NCBI GenBank assembly: GCA_013407085.1
Contig: JACCGJ010010420.1
Location: 124,001 to 188,000, forward strand
Reading direction: 5' to 3'
DNA from: Atriophallophorus winterbourni
Taxonomy: Eukaryota; Platyhelminthes; Trematoda; Plagiorchiida; Microphallidae
DNA: 64,000 nt
In this document: positions 33,891 to 46,200 of the stretch, one piece after another
How positions within the stretch are numbered: the first letter of the stretch is position 1
How the letters are laid out: every line of letters starts with the position of its first letter
Notes under the pieces: model-generated
The model's input: the letters and a program-made list of their open reading frames with translations, nothing else
Told to the model about the DNA's origin: nothing
Databases searched by the model: none
Translations under genes and position numbers: made by a program

Positions 33891-34199
33891 ATAATAATAA
33901 TACTATATTCTTGGTAAACCAAGGCATGCAAAACTTGATCAGGTTATCAATGTGTACAAAATAAATAAATTGTAAAATGACCTTATCAAGCGGAATTTGT
34001 AAACATTTTTCCGTTTAATAAAGGATGGTAAATTTACAAGGGTAAGAAAGTTATTTTTTTGCGCAATGTCACACAGTAATAAAGTTTCATCTAGATTGCA
34101 TCGAAATAATCAAATGAAAAGGTTGCAATTAATTCTGTAGCAGAGATTAAAAAAAGAAAATAACGGCTAAAGAACAAGCCACCTTGGTGGACTCCTGCG
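33891..34199. other. Unclassified AT-rich segment with AAT triplets
   Basis: It begins with (AAT)n at 33889-33901, which may be a LINE 3' tail. On the minus strand near 34195-34160 the frame reads GVHQGGLFFSRYF, which is reminiscent of the GVRQGCLLSP RT block, but nothing else supports it. Function unknown. Confidence 0.3.
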
Positions 34200-35353
34200 G
34201 TGCGACGCAACATTATTAGGCGCGACAGACACTGGCGGAGATACACAGCCTTGCCAACCTATAGAAAATGTTCGTGCTATAAGGCTTCGAGGAACAACAC
34301 AGTAAAGCTACAACGGAAGCTTAAGCGATGCTACGAAACTTACCTGGCGAAGTCTGCTAAAAAGTACCCTAAGAAGTATTATAGTTATGTTCAGTCTAAG
34401 GGTAAGACAAGGGAGCACATAGGTACCCTAATATTAGACAATGGCCAGAAAGCCAATTCTGACCCCGAAAAGGCAGCAGCTTTGCTGGATTATTTTCGAA
34501 GCGTACATAGAATGGATGGCGGGGATGCGATTCACTCAGTCCCAACTCTTAATACGGAAATGGGTGCCTCACTAAGCGAAGTAGTTTTTTGCACGGATGA
34601 TGTCGCACGTGTCCTAAAGAATCTAGACGGAAATAAATCCGCCGGACCTGACGATGTGCATCCTAAAATTGTAAAGGAAATATCTACGGTACTAGCAGGG
34701 CCTCTATGTGAGTTATATAACGAATCGTTCTGCAAAGGCATCCTACCAGATGACTGGAAGAAAGCCATTGTCGTACCCATTCCAAAGGGAGGTTGCGCAA
34801 ACATAGTTAAGAATTTCCGACCGGTAAGCTTGACTAGTGTTTTATGTAAAACCTTGGAGAGACTTATCAGGGATCGATTGTGCAGCCACCTCGTGCACAA
34901 TTCATCATTAAGCACGGTTCAACATGGCTTTCTTAAAGGAAGGTTGTGTCTCTCAAATCTTTTATGCTTTTTAGATCGAGTTTCTAGGACACTGGATGAA
35001 GGCGGACGGGTAGAGGTCTTTTACTTTGACTTTAGTAAGGCGTTCGACTCGGTTAGTCCCAGGTTCCTAGGGATGAAGCTCTCGGCCAAAGGCATATCTG
35101 GTAAGCTTCACGACTGGATAACCAGTTTTCTTCGTGATAGATCCTTCCAGGTCCGTGTAGGCGATACTACCTCTGAATTCGCAACAGTTACCAGTGGGGT
35201 TCCACAAGGTTCAGTATTAGGCCCAATACTTTTTCTGATCTTCATCGATGATCTGGCATCGCAGTTGTCATGTCCCTGCTACATGTTTGCTGATGATGTC
35301 AAATTCAACGGATCCAGTGATCACGGTGATTTGTTGAGAGATATTGAAAAGGT
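34200..35353 (+). pseudogene. CR1/Jockey-like LINE reverse transcriptase, truncated at both ends
   Basis: A 385-codon frame begins in the endonuclease-RT linker (no true start; GTG at 34200). RT motifs are in order: GNKSAGPDDVHPKI, VVPIPKGGCANIVKNFRPVSLTSVLCKTLE, VEVFYFDFSKAFDSVSP (catalytic Asp), VTSGVPQGSVLGPILFLIFIDDL and CYMFADDVKF (FADD box). The frame is uninterrupted, so this is a younger family than the other CR1 copies. It ends at 35353, where the LTR of the fourth gypsy element starts; the last eight codons of the open frame (to 35378) come from that LTR. Confidence 0.8.
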
Positions 35354-35715
35354 TGTAGTGGATAAATACTCAAAATAAGAACGCAGAAATTACAGAAAAT
35401 AGCTGTAACTCACGAAATGTTCAGAGAATACAAATCCGTTACAATATCTTTCTTTTGCTCGAGAAATATTCTTGAAGGAAAATAAATTCCAACGAATGCT
35501 GAAATTGATGTCGAGATTGTTAGTCGCAACAGAATGTTAACATCGAGTCCAATCAACCGAATCCACAAGCACGCGAAATCAGAAGCGCGAGTCAAGTTCG
35601 AAAAAGTGTATGTTGTGTATCCAAACATTAAAACAAAATGCAAGATACGGTACAATAATAACAATGAAAAATATTGTCAGAATTGATTAAGAATAAATAA
35701 TATACAAGTGCTACA
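35354..35715 (-). repeat. 3' LTR of the fourth gypsy element
   Basis: This is a 362-base segment with plus-strand ends TGTAGTGG and GTGCTACA. These are perfect TGTAG/CTACA terminal inverted bases, and TGTAGTGG is also the start of the LTR at 3776. It is bounded by the broken LINE RT frame on one side and the polypurine tract on the other. Confidence 0.8.
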
Positions 35716-38110
35716 GAACTCCCCCCCTAGAGCGTGGATCAGGAAGGAGAAACGCTCGATACTGTCAATGTTTGTAAGTCCCATCAAATAAAATGTACAA
35801 TGTTGCAACCGAAACGGGTTCGTTTGATGCGCTTGGTATCGGGAACGCGTGTGGGTGGTTGTGATGGGATGGATGATGTATCAGTCATTGGTTGGGTGGG
35901 AGGGGTGCAGGATGGGTTTGACATATCGTCAGTCATAGGTTGAGTAGGGGGTGTAGAGGATGGAGGCACACTGGGTAACGATTGTTCGATGTATGCAAGC
36001 TTCAGACGATCAATACTAATCGAATCACTCTTTCCGTTGTACTCGAGGATATAATACTTCGGTTTGCGTTGCAGGACTTTGTACGGACCGGTATAAGGTG
36101 CTTGCAAAGGTTTCTTGAAATTATCAACGCGAACGAAAACATGGGTGCATGTGTGTAGATCAGGGTGTATCTGATCAGTTCGAGTGTTCGTGCGTGTGGG
36201 TATAGGTCGGAGGGATCGAAAATGTTGTTTTAACCGGTTAACATAGGATACTGGGTCAATTTCAACGGTAGTGCGAGCATCGATAAACATTTCACCGGGA
36301 AGACTGATAGTCGAGCCAAAAACAAGCTCAGTGGGACAGCAACCTACATCTTCTTTGATTGTATTACGAATGCCGAGAAGAATGATAGGTAATCGTTCAG
36401 ACCATTGTGTAGTAGAAGAGGCAGTAATTGCAGCCTTTAACTGGCGGTGAAAACGTTCTACCATACCATTGGCAGCGGGATGATAAGCAGTGGTACGGAG
36501 ATGGGAACAACCAAGGATTCGATTCAAGTCCCGGAATAATGTGGAAGTAAACTGTGAACCTCGATCAGTGGTAACAGTTGAGGGAACTCCGAAAATAGAA
36601 ATCCATGATTCGATAAAAAGCACGGGCAACAGTCTCCGAAGAAATATCGGGTATGGGGGTCGCTTGGGGCCAGCGGGTATAACGATCAACGCAAGTCAAA
36701 AGATAGGTGAACTTGTTACTAATTGGTAGGGGACCAACTATGTCAACATGAACGTGTTGAAAACGGGAGTTCGGGAGATCGAATTTGCCAGGGGAGGTCT
36801 TTGTATGACGGTGTATCTTGCTCGTTTGGCAAGCAACACAATGTTTAGCCCAAAGGCGAATGTCAGTACGGATATTAGACCAAATAAAGCGTGCTGTGAT
36901 TAGCTTTACTGTAAAACGTATCCCGGGGTGAGATAAACCATGCAAATGGTCGAAAACCTTCCGCCGATATGATTGAGGAACGAAAGGCCTCGGATTACCG
37001 GTGGAAATGTCACAGTAAATATATTGCTCACAGTTAAGCAATGGCAAACGGACGATCTTTGAGGATTTGTTAGACTGGATTGCGTCGAATTTCGGATCAG
37101 TCTCTTGGTTTCTGGCTATCTCGGGAAGATCGATAGCCGTATTCGAGAGTTCATGAATGTCACCACGGGATAACGCATCAGCTACTACGTTGCTACAACC
37201 ATCGATATGACGGATGTCTGTGGTAAACTGAGAGATGAAATCAAGGTGACGCAGCTCTCGTGGGGAATGCCGATCTGACGGTGATCGTAGGGAATAAATC
37301 AGGGGCTTTTGGTCGGTATATATTGTAATCATTCGACCCTCTAGGTTGTGACGGAAATGTTTAACAGCGAAGTAAATAGCTAAGAGTTCTCGGCTAAATG
37401 TGCTGTATCGAGTCTGAGTGGGTTGAAGCTTCTTGGAAAAGAAAGCGAGTGGTTCAATATTACCATCCACTATCTGTTGCAGAACGGCGCCAACAGCGAT
37501 CTGCGATGCATCGGTAGTCAATAAGAGACGCGTCGAGGGGTCTGTGTTGAAATGCTTTAAGGTTGTAGCCTTAATCAACCGTTCCTTGATAGCAGTGAAC
37601 GCAGACGTGGCTTCGGTACTCAGAACCAGTGTCTTGGCATTTCCTCTCAAAAGATCTGTAAGCGGTTGTAGGGTTTGGGCGCACTGAGGGATAAAACGGC
37701 AGTAGTAATTCACCATACCCAAAAAAACGGCGTAGACTTTTGATAGACTGGGGAAGGGGGTAGTCAGCAATGGCTTGGGCTTTTGCATGGACGGGTTGAA
37801 TACCATCGGCGTCGATCGTCGACGGAATTCTGATTAAAAACGCACTTTTCAAAATTGATCGTGATGCCATAGTCAACGAAACGTTGTAAAACGGTGTGCA
37901 TATGTTGAAAGTGTTCGTCGGTGGATGAGCTTGCTATAAGAACATCGTCGATATAAACGTAAACAAAATCCAGGCCTCTTAAAACTTCATCCATGAAGCG
38001 TTGGAAAGACTGCGCTGCGTTACGTAGACCGAATGGCATGCGTAAGAATTCGAATAAGCCGAATGGAGTAATAACGGCAGTTTTTGCAATATCTTCCGGG
38101 GCCACGGGAT
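35354..38110 (-). mobile_element. CsRn1-type Ty3/gypsy retrotransposon, 5'-truncated
   Basis: The 3' LTR is at 35354-35715, preceded (minus strand) by the polypurine tract CTAGGGGGGGAG at about 35719-35730. Integrase, RNase H and part of RT follow up to about 38110. There an RTE fragment in plus orientation is fused in place of the rest. Gag, protease and the 5' LTR are absent. Proteins are closest to those of the element at 21.2-25.5 kb. Confidence 0.85.
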
Positions 38111-38138
38111 TTGATGACCTGGACCTTACGTAAAGCAC
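35784..38138 (-). pseudogene. RT, RNase H and integrase of the fourth gypsy element
   Basis: From 38110 the RT frame gives [26 protein letters not shown] and FVYVYIDDVLIAS. A shift near 37780 leads to the frame 37806-36565. It has FLGMVNYYCRFIPQ, RNase H (LTTDASQIAVGAVL, SRELLAIYFAVKHF, YTDQKPLIY, NVVADALSRG) and integrase (HGLSHPGIRFTVKLI, CVACQTSK, HVDIVGPLPISN). A second shift near 36640 gives WISIFGVPSTVTTDRGSQF, NGMVERFHRQLKAAI, ELVFGSTISLPGEM and SIDRLKLAYIEQS. A proline-rich tail with a repeated TPPTQPMTD follows. Motif residues are intact, so decay is modest. Confidence 0.8.
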
Positions 38139-38871
38139 ACATTCAGCGTCTCCAAGTATATGGCAATCGATGGTTCCGCAGCATTCTAGGATTTAGCTGT
38201 TACAATCATATGCCCACCGATGCTCTCCGAAATAAGTTGTTGGGTAGTAATGTCGATATAGAGAAGCAGATCAACCTGCTTAGGTTACGCTGGTTGGGTC
38301 ACGTTTTACGGATGCCCGACCACCGACTTCCGAAACGGATTCTTTTTGCAACGCCACATCCTGATTGGCGTTAATCTCGGGGAGGCCAAACCGTCACATT
38401 ACATAGGCAGTCAAAACCCTTACTAGTAACCTTTCTAAAGTAGGCGCAGCGCGTCTTCCAGGATAGTGTCCCCGCGATCAGATATCGCAGTGGTTAGTTA
38501 CGCTTCAGGATATGTCACGAAACCGTGTTCAATGGCGGTCTTGCACTAAGCATATTCTTGGAGTGTTTGCTTAACCTTGTATGTTGTCAAGCGGAGTGAC
38601 GAGAAAAGCATGTTATGATGCATGACAGTCAAGGCCGCCAGGAAGCTGTCGTGCTGATGTCGTTCTACTCGTTCACGAAACTTGTTTGAATGCATGTTCC
38701 ATTCGAGTTGTGGGCACCTCTCCCCAGTTTGTTTGTGCTTAATCTTCTATAGAAGCAGCAGTAATTTCAGTTCCACGCTTCCCGATCTTTTAGGATTTTA
38801 CTTTTTCATGGTTGTATGGCAGTTAAGCATTCGGTACGTGCTACAGGTTTATTGCTGACTTTGATGATGAT
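38111..38871 (+). mobile_element. RTE-like LINE 3' fragment, inverted copy of 33049-33890
   Basis: Plus-strand sequence starting with TGGACCTTACGTAAAGC matches the complement of 33810-33060. It includes the coding frame 38084-38374 with LRLRWLGHVLRMPDHRLPKRILF and a GATGATGATG tail at 38862-38873. It joins the truncated gypsy RT at about 38110 without a visible target duplication. The coding frame stops early at 38372-38374. Confidence 0.75.
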
Positions 38872-39122
38872 GATTGGTTCATGGTTACGGGTATTGCACC
38901 ATTAAACTTCTTTTTGGACACATGTAGTTGAACAGGTTCGTCGTACAAGCCTAATCCAACAGTGCTATTTAAGCGCTAATTGTTTTCCATTCATCCACTG
39001 TTCGAAGCGCATGCGGATACTGATTTTCCTGTCACAACCTGATGAATGCACGCTGCACGGACCCGTCGTGGGGTTTGTGTGAAGGAAATGCATGCAAATC
39101 TATATATTGGTTCAGTGTTATT
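38872..39122 (+). repeat. Single 233-bp hammerhead satellite unit
   Basis: One unit in plus orientation has TTCATGGTTACGGG, TTGGACACATGT, a GCGCATGCGG landmark near 39008 and a ribozyme-like segment near 39038-39070. There CTGATGA and GTC are kept, but GAAA has become GGAC. It ends at the boundary of the inverted-repeat arm. Confidence 0.8.
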
Positions 39123-40727
39123 GATAATCACAATATGCACGAACTATCGATCTTGATTGATGATTAATCGATAGTTCGTTTAGTGTCAATAATCGATTCA
39201 CGAATAACGATCAATGTGGTGCACGCGAGGCATGGCACGTTCGATGCTCCGCAGCAGTTTGTATACATGATGTGACGAACAGACTTTGTTTACGGTACAC
39301 ACGTTTGCTTCACATATGACATAGAACCACGAACAACTGCACACATTTCACAAACTAACTGTAGCCGAGTGCACAAAGTTCGCCAAATCGATTTCTACAA
39401 ACGTTTCACCTTTCAAAACTGCAGGAATATTTAAGATGAAGCCAAATTTTTGCATGATGAAGCAAGTCTGCCATCCGATATCACGATGGATACCGGCAGA
39501 TGAGTTAATTTGTTTGTAAAATCTCGCGTTCTAATTGATAAACCTGTTAAGTACCTCGGTGAAATAGAGTCTAAGAAGCACTGCAACATTAGTAAAATTA
39601 TTTTCATCTTTTCATCAAATTACTTGATTTTCTAATATATGATTTTTGAAGAAAAGCTTTCAACTAGGTTTTGACCTAATGTTAAAATTAAATTAGCTAT
39701 TATTATAGGATTAAATTAGAATACAAATGGCTATATAAATAAACGGGAACGTTCAGCTTCTGACTAGTCCAAGTGTGTAAGTCATGAGAAGTTACATAAC
39801 AGATTTCCAAACAGAGAATAAGAACAACGGCAAGCAGACATTTGCCATACAGTTCAAACCTCGTGTGAATACATCAAAATCTTCGGTTGAGCAACGAAAG
39901 TAGATGGAAAGTTAAAATCTTTCGTCTAAGAAAAACGCATGGATACAACTACTGTCTTATGTAACCTCCACTGGTTGTACACAGGTCTGCAGGTATATTG
40001 CTTGGTCCATTTATCCATAAGATACAACAGCTTTCAGCGATTAATATTAGCGAAAAGATGCTTATCTTAATCTGCTCAGCGCCTCTTAATCAATTGTTAT
40101 TGGTATTTCATAAAAAGGAAATAAATTATTCGCTAGCGAAATCTTAGACTTTCGCATATTCGCGGTGAGATTTTTTTCTGATTAGCATTCTTGAAATACA
40201 TTCAATACATTTTGAAGCAAAAATCTATCATCGACGTTGCCGATGTGCCTCATTATTTCAATATCATCATCTTGTTGTCCGTTTGTTTTAATACATCGTT
40301 CAGTAATAGTATTGGCTCAAGCATTGATCCTTTTCTGGCAACGCTAGTGCATTCGATTTGCTCCGAAAATTGGAAATATACATGAACTCAGATTTATCAG
40401 TTGCTATGAGACTAACCTACCCATTCATACTGTTTCCGAACAATACAATGTTTTTCTAGCCTGACCAATAATAAATAATCATTGATGATTCAAATGGCTG
40501 CAAACATATAAAGGTAAGATGCATAAAACATCCGAGTGCATAATCAATACCTGTTCAATCTCAAACGTGTTAGCGTATTTTTTAAGTAAGATCGATTTTT
40601 GAGGAAGCCGTGTTTTGGCAACCGATAAATGTCTGTTTCTGTCGAGATGTTGCACCATTTCTGCACTTTGTATTCACTCAAAAACATTTTGATGCCGAAG
40701 ATTGCAGTGTCATCTGCGTGCAATTTT
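39123..40727 (-). repeat. Right arm of the 1.6 kb inverted repeat (partner 1877-3443)
   Basis: Reverse complement of the left arm. It contains about 145 bases of the old gypsy LTR (39123-39270, including the 11-bp hairpin near 39137-39175), then the flank and the RT relic. Because LTR and flank are joined at the same base in both arms, the duplication happened after the gypsy insertion. It ends at about 40727, next to the 3' end of an RTE fragment. Confidence 0.8.
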
Positions 40728-40737
40728 TAAATCAACA

Positions 40738-41787
40738 TAACTTACTTTCTTAATCCCTTGAGTTCCTGGAGGAACATAGGGCCTTAGCAACTTGTCTCCA
40801 GTTTGGTCTGTCCATAGCAGACAGTTTGATGTCGTTCCAGTTAAGTCCACACTTGCGGATTTCCTCTTCACACGAGCGCTTCCAAGATAGCCTTGGGCGT
40901 CCGACCCGTCTCTTCCCGATTGTGTTCCATACCAGAACATGACGCGTGATGTCATCATAAAATTTCCGCAATGGGTGCCCAACCCATCTCCACTTTTTTC
41001 TACTGATCTGCTGGGCGATCGGGTCCTCAGCAGCAATCTGCCACAGGTCTTGATTCCTTATCTTTTCTGGCCATTTTACCCCAATAATTCGACGAAAACA
41101 ATTATTGTGGAATGATTGCAAGCGGCCAGAAGACTTTGCTGTCACTCGCCAGGTTTCCGATCCATAGAGTAACACGGATTTGACGTTGCTTCTGAATATA
41201 CGGAGTTTCGTGCGTTTTGATAGAACCTTCGACTCCCAAATGGGTTTCAAAGCTATGAACGCGTATCTTGATTTGCTGATTCTGGCGACTATGTCTTCGC
41301 CTGTACCAACACTTATTGAAACAATGCTGCCGAGGTAGACGAATTGCGTGACGTGTTTGACTGCTTTACCATTAATGGTGATAGATGGGTGCTCATCAGT
41401 TAGCACACGGAGGACTTCTGTTTTTTTCGGTATTCAAGCGTAGTCCTGCATATGAAGAAAAGTGTGCTAGTCTATCGGCCTTGCTCTGAAGACGTTGGGG
41501 TCATGTCATATGAAGCAGACATCATCAGCGTATTCCAGATACTCCAAATGCTCGGATTAGTTCCAATTGATACCATTCCTCTCACCTTTTACAGTCTGTT
41601 TCATCATCCAGTCTACTACCAACAGAAAAATCATTGGGGACAGCAGGCATCCATGGCGGACGCCAGTCTCAACTGCAAATGGATCGGTAAGTCTTCCGTT
41701 GTGAATTACCTGACAGGAGGCACCTTCATACAGCTGCCTTATGAGGTCCATGTGGGACCCCATAGTGTGGCAAATGCTTCCATATAT
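40738..41787 (-). mobile_element. 5'-truncated RTE-clade LINE, same subfamily as 13798-16186
   Basis: The minus-strand frame 41406-40750 gives the RT thumb and C-terminal region: YLGSIVSISVGTGEDIVARI, VLLYGSETWRVTAKSSGR and KKWRWVGHPLRKFYDDITRHVLVW. It ends SSRNSRD, almost as in the intact RTE. Upstream frames near 41700-41560 have QLYEGASCQVIHNGRLTDPF and GVRHGCLLSPMIFLLVVDWMM. The YADD box region near 41500 is frameshifted (EYADDVCFI is readable). 5' truncation is at about 41787. Confidence 0.8.
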
Positions 41788-41940
41788 AAACATATCAGAA
41801 ATTGGTCCAGACAATTGCGTATGACATGGTTTGAGCAGCATTAGCGTTATGGTGTCTGGCCATAGAGATTTATTTACATTTAATTTTCGTAAATGCTGCA
41901 CTATCGCTGTCGGAGAAATTATTACCTCAATCAAAGCGAG
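41788..41940 (-). pseudogene. Fragment of another LINE reverse transcriptase
   Basis: The minus frame VQHLRKLNVNKSLWPDTITLMLLK followed by LSGPISDMF resembles the fingers block of CR1/Jockey-type RTs (LRKLNVNKSPGPD). It is fused to the RTE 5' break at 41787, so the open frame 41934-41557 is chimeric. Only about 50 residues remain. Confidence 0.5.
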
Positions 41941-42856
41941 CGATGTATCTGAATAGTGGATTGCTGAATGGTCTACTTAACGTGGCCGTGAAAACTCAAT
42001 CATAAAACTCCGTTAACGTTCAGCGTCGTGATTAACGCTCTGTTATTGTGAAGCTAAGTGCTTTTGCCACCACAAATTCTTGCTTTTAGCAACGAGTTAT
42101 TTACCCTGTGCCTAATAGGTGGTGATGGTCCTACGAGGCTTGATCTAAAAAAGGTACGTAAACGTTACCGACTAAATTCGCGCATAGAACTACTCCGCAA
42201 ATAAGATACGCAGCAGGTTCGAAATGTGAATTCCGTTTCGTTTCCATAGCACGATTTACTGGTTTGGACAAGTGTTTTTTGAAATACTTACATTGTGTAG
42301 TGATCAGAAAAGATGCGAGCGGTGTGGAAGTTTTGTTTCATTTCGGCCCAGCACGATCTTGCGTGTTTAGTTGCTTTTTGACCACTATATTTAGTGTTTA
42401 ATTATTTCGGGTCAGTTAAGTTAGGACAGCTTTGTTGGCCAAATCAGATTAACGATGCATTGTTTTTCTTCAATTGTGGATTATTGAGCGGATCACTGAA
42501 GGTGTTTCCGATGCCTGCGATTAATGCACCGTCCGTGAGAGCGGTGACTATATTGTGCCATGTTAATACCTGAATATCGATTTAATCCAGATTACTTGTT
42601 TATGACATTGAGCTCCAATTAGCTAAACCAGTTAATAGGTTGAGTGTGCAATCGCTCATAGAGCAGCTTGATTTTTTTATGACTTCTCCGACTACCGGTT
42701 CTCGCAAGTGCTTGATGTTGCAAAATAGCCAATGGGATGATTGGACTCATTGTTGGGATTTCTACATGTGTTATCGATAGGCTATCAAGCCGAGGTTGTT
42801 GAGTACCCTCTGGCTTCGATTGTTCACTTGTTTTTTTAATCATTCCCTCTTAAAAT
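41941..42856. other. No gene recognised
   Basis: This is AT-rich DNA without a supported coding region or repeat family match inside the window. Confidence 0.4.
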
Positions 42857-43225
42857 TCATTCATTCAGTCCTCTCCGTGCCAAGTGGCACATGAGGCGAA
42901 AACAAATTCACGCTAGTGGTTCCGGTCTGTTGCTGCTTCCGTTGCCGTCTGCACCATGAATCCTTGTGCATGTAGTTCGCGTTCCAACGTTCTGCGCCAA
43001 GTTTCCTTGAGCCGTCCCCTTTTTCGTTTACCTTGCGGATGCCAGTGCATGGCCACCTTCGTATGCGAACTGGGATCCATCCTGCAGACATGACCGAACC
43101 ACGGATCTGTTGTCATCGTTTCCGTAGCAATGTAGGTTTTACGGGATAGGGTTGCTAGCCCTAAGCTTAAACCTCCTCCTTCCTCAGACGGGCTTGGGAC
43201 AGTCCTTGGCGGAGTTTCCCTCTTT
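42857..43225 (-). mobile_element. Short internally deleted RTE derivative (SIDE-like)
   Basis: On the minus strand the first 90 bases (43225-43131) match the 5' UTR of the intact RTE. The shared blocks are the GGGCTTGGGAC and GGGTTGCTAGCC words, seen at 56011-56080 as well. The following 260 bases encode the RTE C-terminal region: WFGHVCRMDPSSHTKVAMHWHPQGKRKRGRLKETW. An ATTCATTC tail is near 42857-42868. Everything between is missing. Such elements are moved in trans by full RTE proteins. Confidence 0.65.
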
Positions 43226-46200
43226 AAATAGTCTTTTTATAACTCTCTGTCATTGCAGTTCAACATTTTCACGATTGTCTTTTCTATTCTTCTAAATTTG
43301 TAACTTTGCACAGCATTTTAAAATGGCCTATATATTGAAAGATTCGTTAATAAAATCAACGATTAATCGCTGCACAAGACAACTCTGAACAATTTGAACT
43401 GCGATTATGGACAATTGTTAACAGATTATACCAGGAAGAAATCATCACAATGAAAACGTGTGAGCAGTAGGAACTCAATAACCTCTGCCTTGCTGTCTAC
43501 CGAAAATATGTCTAAATATTCTGTAAAGTTTCATGCCGATTAATTGCGATCTGTCAATCGATATTTTAGGTATTCGATAACGTTTGCATAATACTTACCA
43601 GCTTATTGAATTTTCACTCGTTTGGAAAAAGTGCAACTCAACAAACACACTCGCAATATCCTAGTTAGTCATTGAGCGTGGTATTCATATTTTATTCCGG
43701 TGGGGTTCATCGACGGAATTTTATGTTCTCTGTGAGAAGGCCTCGATACCGAATGGAGATCACGGGAATGTAGCAAATGGCATAGAAAATTATCTATGAG
43801 CGACCGGCAAAGGGTGGATTCTTCGTTTCGTCAATCCATAATGTAAACATAAAATTTTAATCTCAATCTTACAACCTGGTTTCATAAATTTAAACTTCTT
43901 AGAACTAAATACTGGATGCTCTTGTAGGCATTCACTCCACCAAAATCACCGGTGCTTAGTAATATCCTTGTGCTTATATTTAGATCAACGAGCAAAAGTA
44001 CGGACTACGTTGGCCATTCTATTTTACTGTCGTGTCCTGACTGCAATTAATTTGAAGTTGTAGTCAAATAATATGCCGAATTCATATCACAGTTTCTTGA
44101 AAATAAATTTCAAATAAATCGGTCAGAGCAGTTTTGAGTATGTTATGAACTCTAACAGCAAACTTCGCCAGACTAAAGGTATTCGTCATAACAAAAAACG
44201 CGATTAAATCGCACTTCAACCATCACCTCTAATTGCTCCTATCACTAAACAGCCTATTGGAATCCGGGGGGTGTCAAATCGTGCAGACAAAGACACGTTT
44301 CAATTCTTGTTCTGAAACCCCCTCGTGGTTTTACTCGCAAGCACCGTGGCTCGTCGAATTCGAAACAACTAACTGCATTTCTTTTCATTTAAAGTCAGAG
44401 TCTACACATAAGTAGTACATGAACTTCTGAAAGGAGGACGAAAGAACAAATAAATACCGTTCACGTGCTTTAATATTTAGTTTCGCCGGAACAGGGAAAA
44501 AACTTCAAGAGCAATCGGCCCGTCTACTATGAGCCTTTCAACGCTCGAGCCACATTCCTCGAACAGTAGTTGGTTGTTTTAACCACATTTAAACACATTT
44601 TCAATGCAAACTTTCGTTTTCCATCTCTATCCACAGCTTTAGGATTCATTTGAACTGTTCTTACTTTGCCAATATGACTCTAGCAAACAACGTGAAACCG
44701 ATACTAAAGTGTTATTGTAGACATTTGAAAGACAACCGAACTGATTATTTATTAGAGTCTCTTCGGAATCGGGATCCTGTTTTTAAATACCGTTGCTCGT
44801 TGTACTACTCGCAATTAGAAGTAGTTTGATAGCTACACATTGTTTCCTATCTGTTCATTGTGTCAAAGCTCACCGAATTTAAACTCGCTCCCTTCACTTG
44901 ATGGAAGCTAACCGTCAGAAACTATGCTTACGTGCTGAAAATGTCCACTGCTTCTTCGCAAAATTTTTCTGATTCATATACATGTCTGTCAACATGTGGC
45001 AAATTGTTTTTCTATCCAAATTAAAATGTTGGCCTGCGGATATGACACTCTCTTCAACTGACACATTCAATATCAAATGTTATAGATTCTCTGTGTTTTC
45101 TAGGTACTGGTACAAGGTGATATATTCTTGAACACCTCCCTTACTGAGGCTTTTTTGTATCGCGTTGCTTGAGGCTGTTTCTTTAGGATGAGTCGCTGTC
45201 CGATGAACCATAACAAATCCTACTCAATAACGGAGGGGACTGTTGTCTATCAGTTTCTACAACAGCCAATGTCACTGGGGAATTGTTGCGGGGTTGTTAC
45301 TTTAATTTACAGACATAATAGATTCGATGCTGATATTTTCTGATTGATTGATCCCTGAAATCATACTAAATTTCGAATCTGACGTATCATTGAATGACAC
45401 TATTTGTTGAACGTCGACTGTATTTCATTATTCACCAATTGCTCCGAAACTCAAAGTTTAAACCATATCAGTAATGTTTCTTAGCAGCTTGTGTTGCGAC
45501 CCGGGCGTAATGCCGGATTTTTGCCGCCTAATGCATGACCATTGTCTCAGTTGAATGCGGTTCGACGCGGATTTATTTGGCGACATTTTCTGTTTTGTGC
45601 GGACCAACACGATCAACTTCAATATTTTTTGCCAAATTTCCAACTTGGGGTTCTATATGGTTTTTCCTTAGGGTCAATTGTTGAGTTCAATTAGGCTTAT
45701 TTTGAAAAGTTACTGGAAGCGTTAGGTATTGTCCATCTATTATCCATCTATTCTCATCTATTTGTTATATTTGCATTCGATTAACCTCGGTTGCTGACGC
45801 CGAATCACTTGCGCGACGTCCAGCGCTGACGTCTGCCGTAGACCAATTCTAAGTGGAAACGTTATGCGAGGAATGTGAATTATTATTGTTATTATTTATT
45901 GTTTTCATTATTAACTACGACAGTGTAATTTGTCGGGCATCAACTCGCATGCGTTACAAAATTTGTGAACTTGCACCTGCTGTACGGGAGGTTTGAGAAC
46001 TGAAACCCCTCATCCATTTATTCAAAATCGTCAATTCTAAGCTCAAGTTCACGCCCTAAGTGTTCCACCACCTTCACGTTCTTTTTTTATTTATTCGCGT
46101 CATGCCAATAACATTCGATTTTCACAACTACAGTGGAACCCATCTACTACGAACTTGTTTTCAACGTATTCTTGGGTTGAACGAACACACTATGATTTCT

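Noticed and set aside
33160..34195. Possible host gene on the minus strand around GVHQGG
   Set aside because: One RT-like word without the flanking blocks; more likely a LINE scrap.
42320..42460. Search for tRNA or rRNA genes in low-copy DNA here and at 43-46 and 60-62 kb
   Set aside because: No cloverleaf with A and B box spacing or rRNA-like conserved words was found by eye; a tRNAscan-SE run would be the decisive test.
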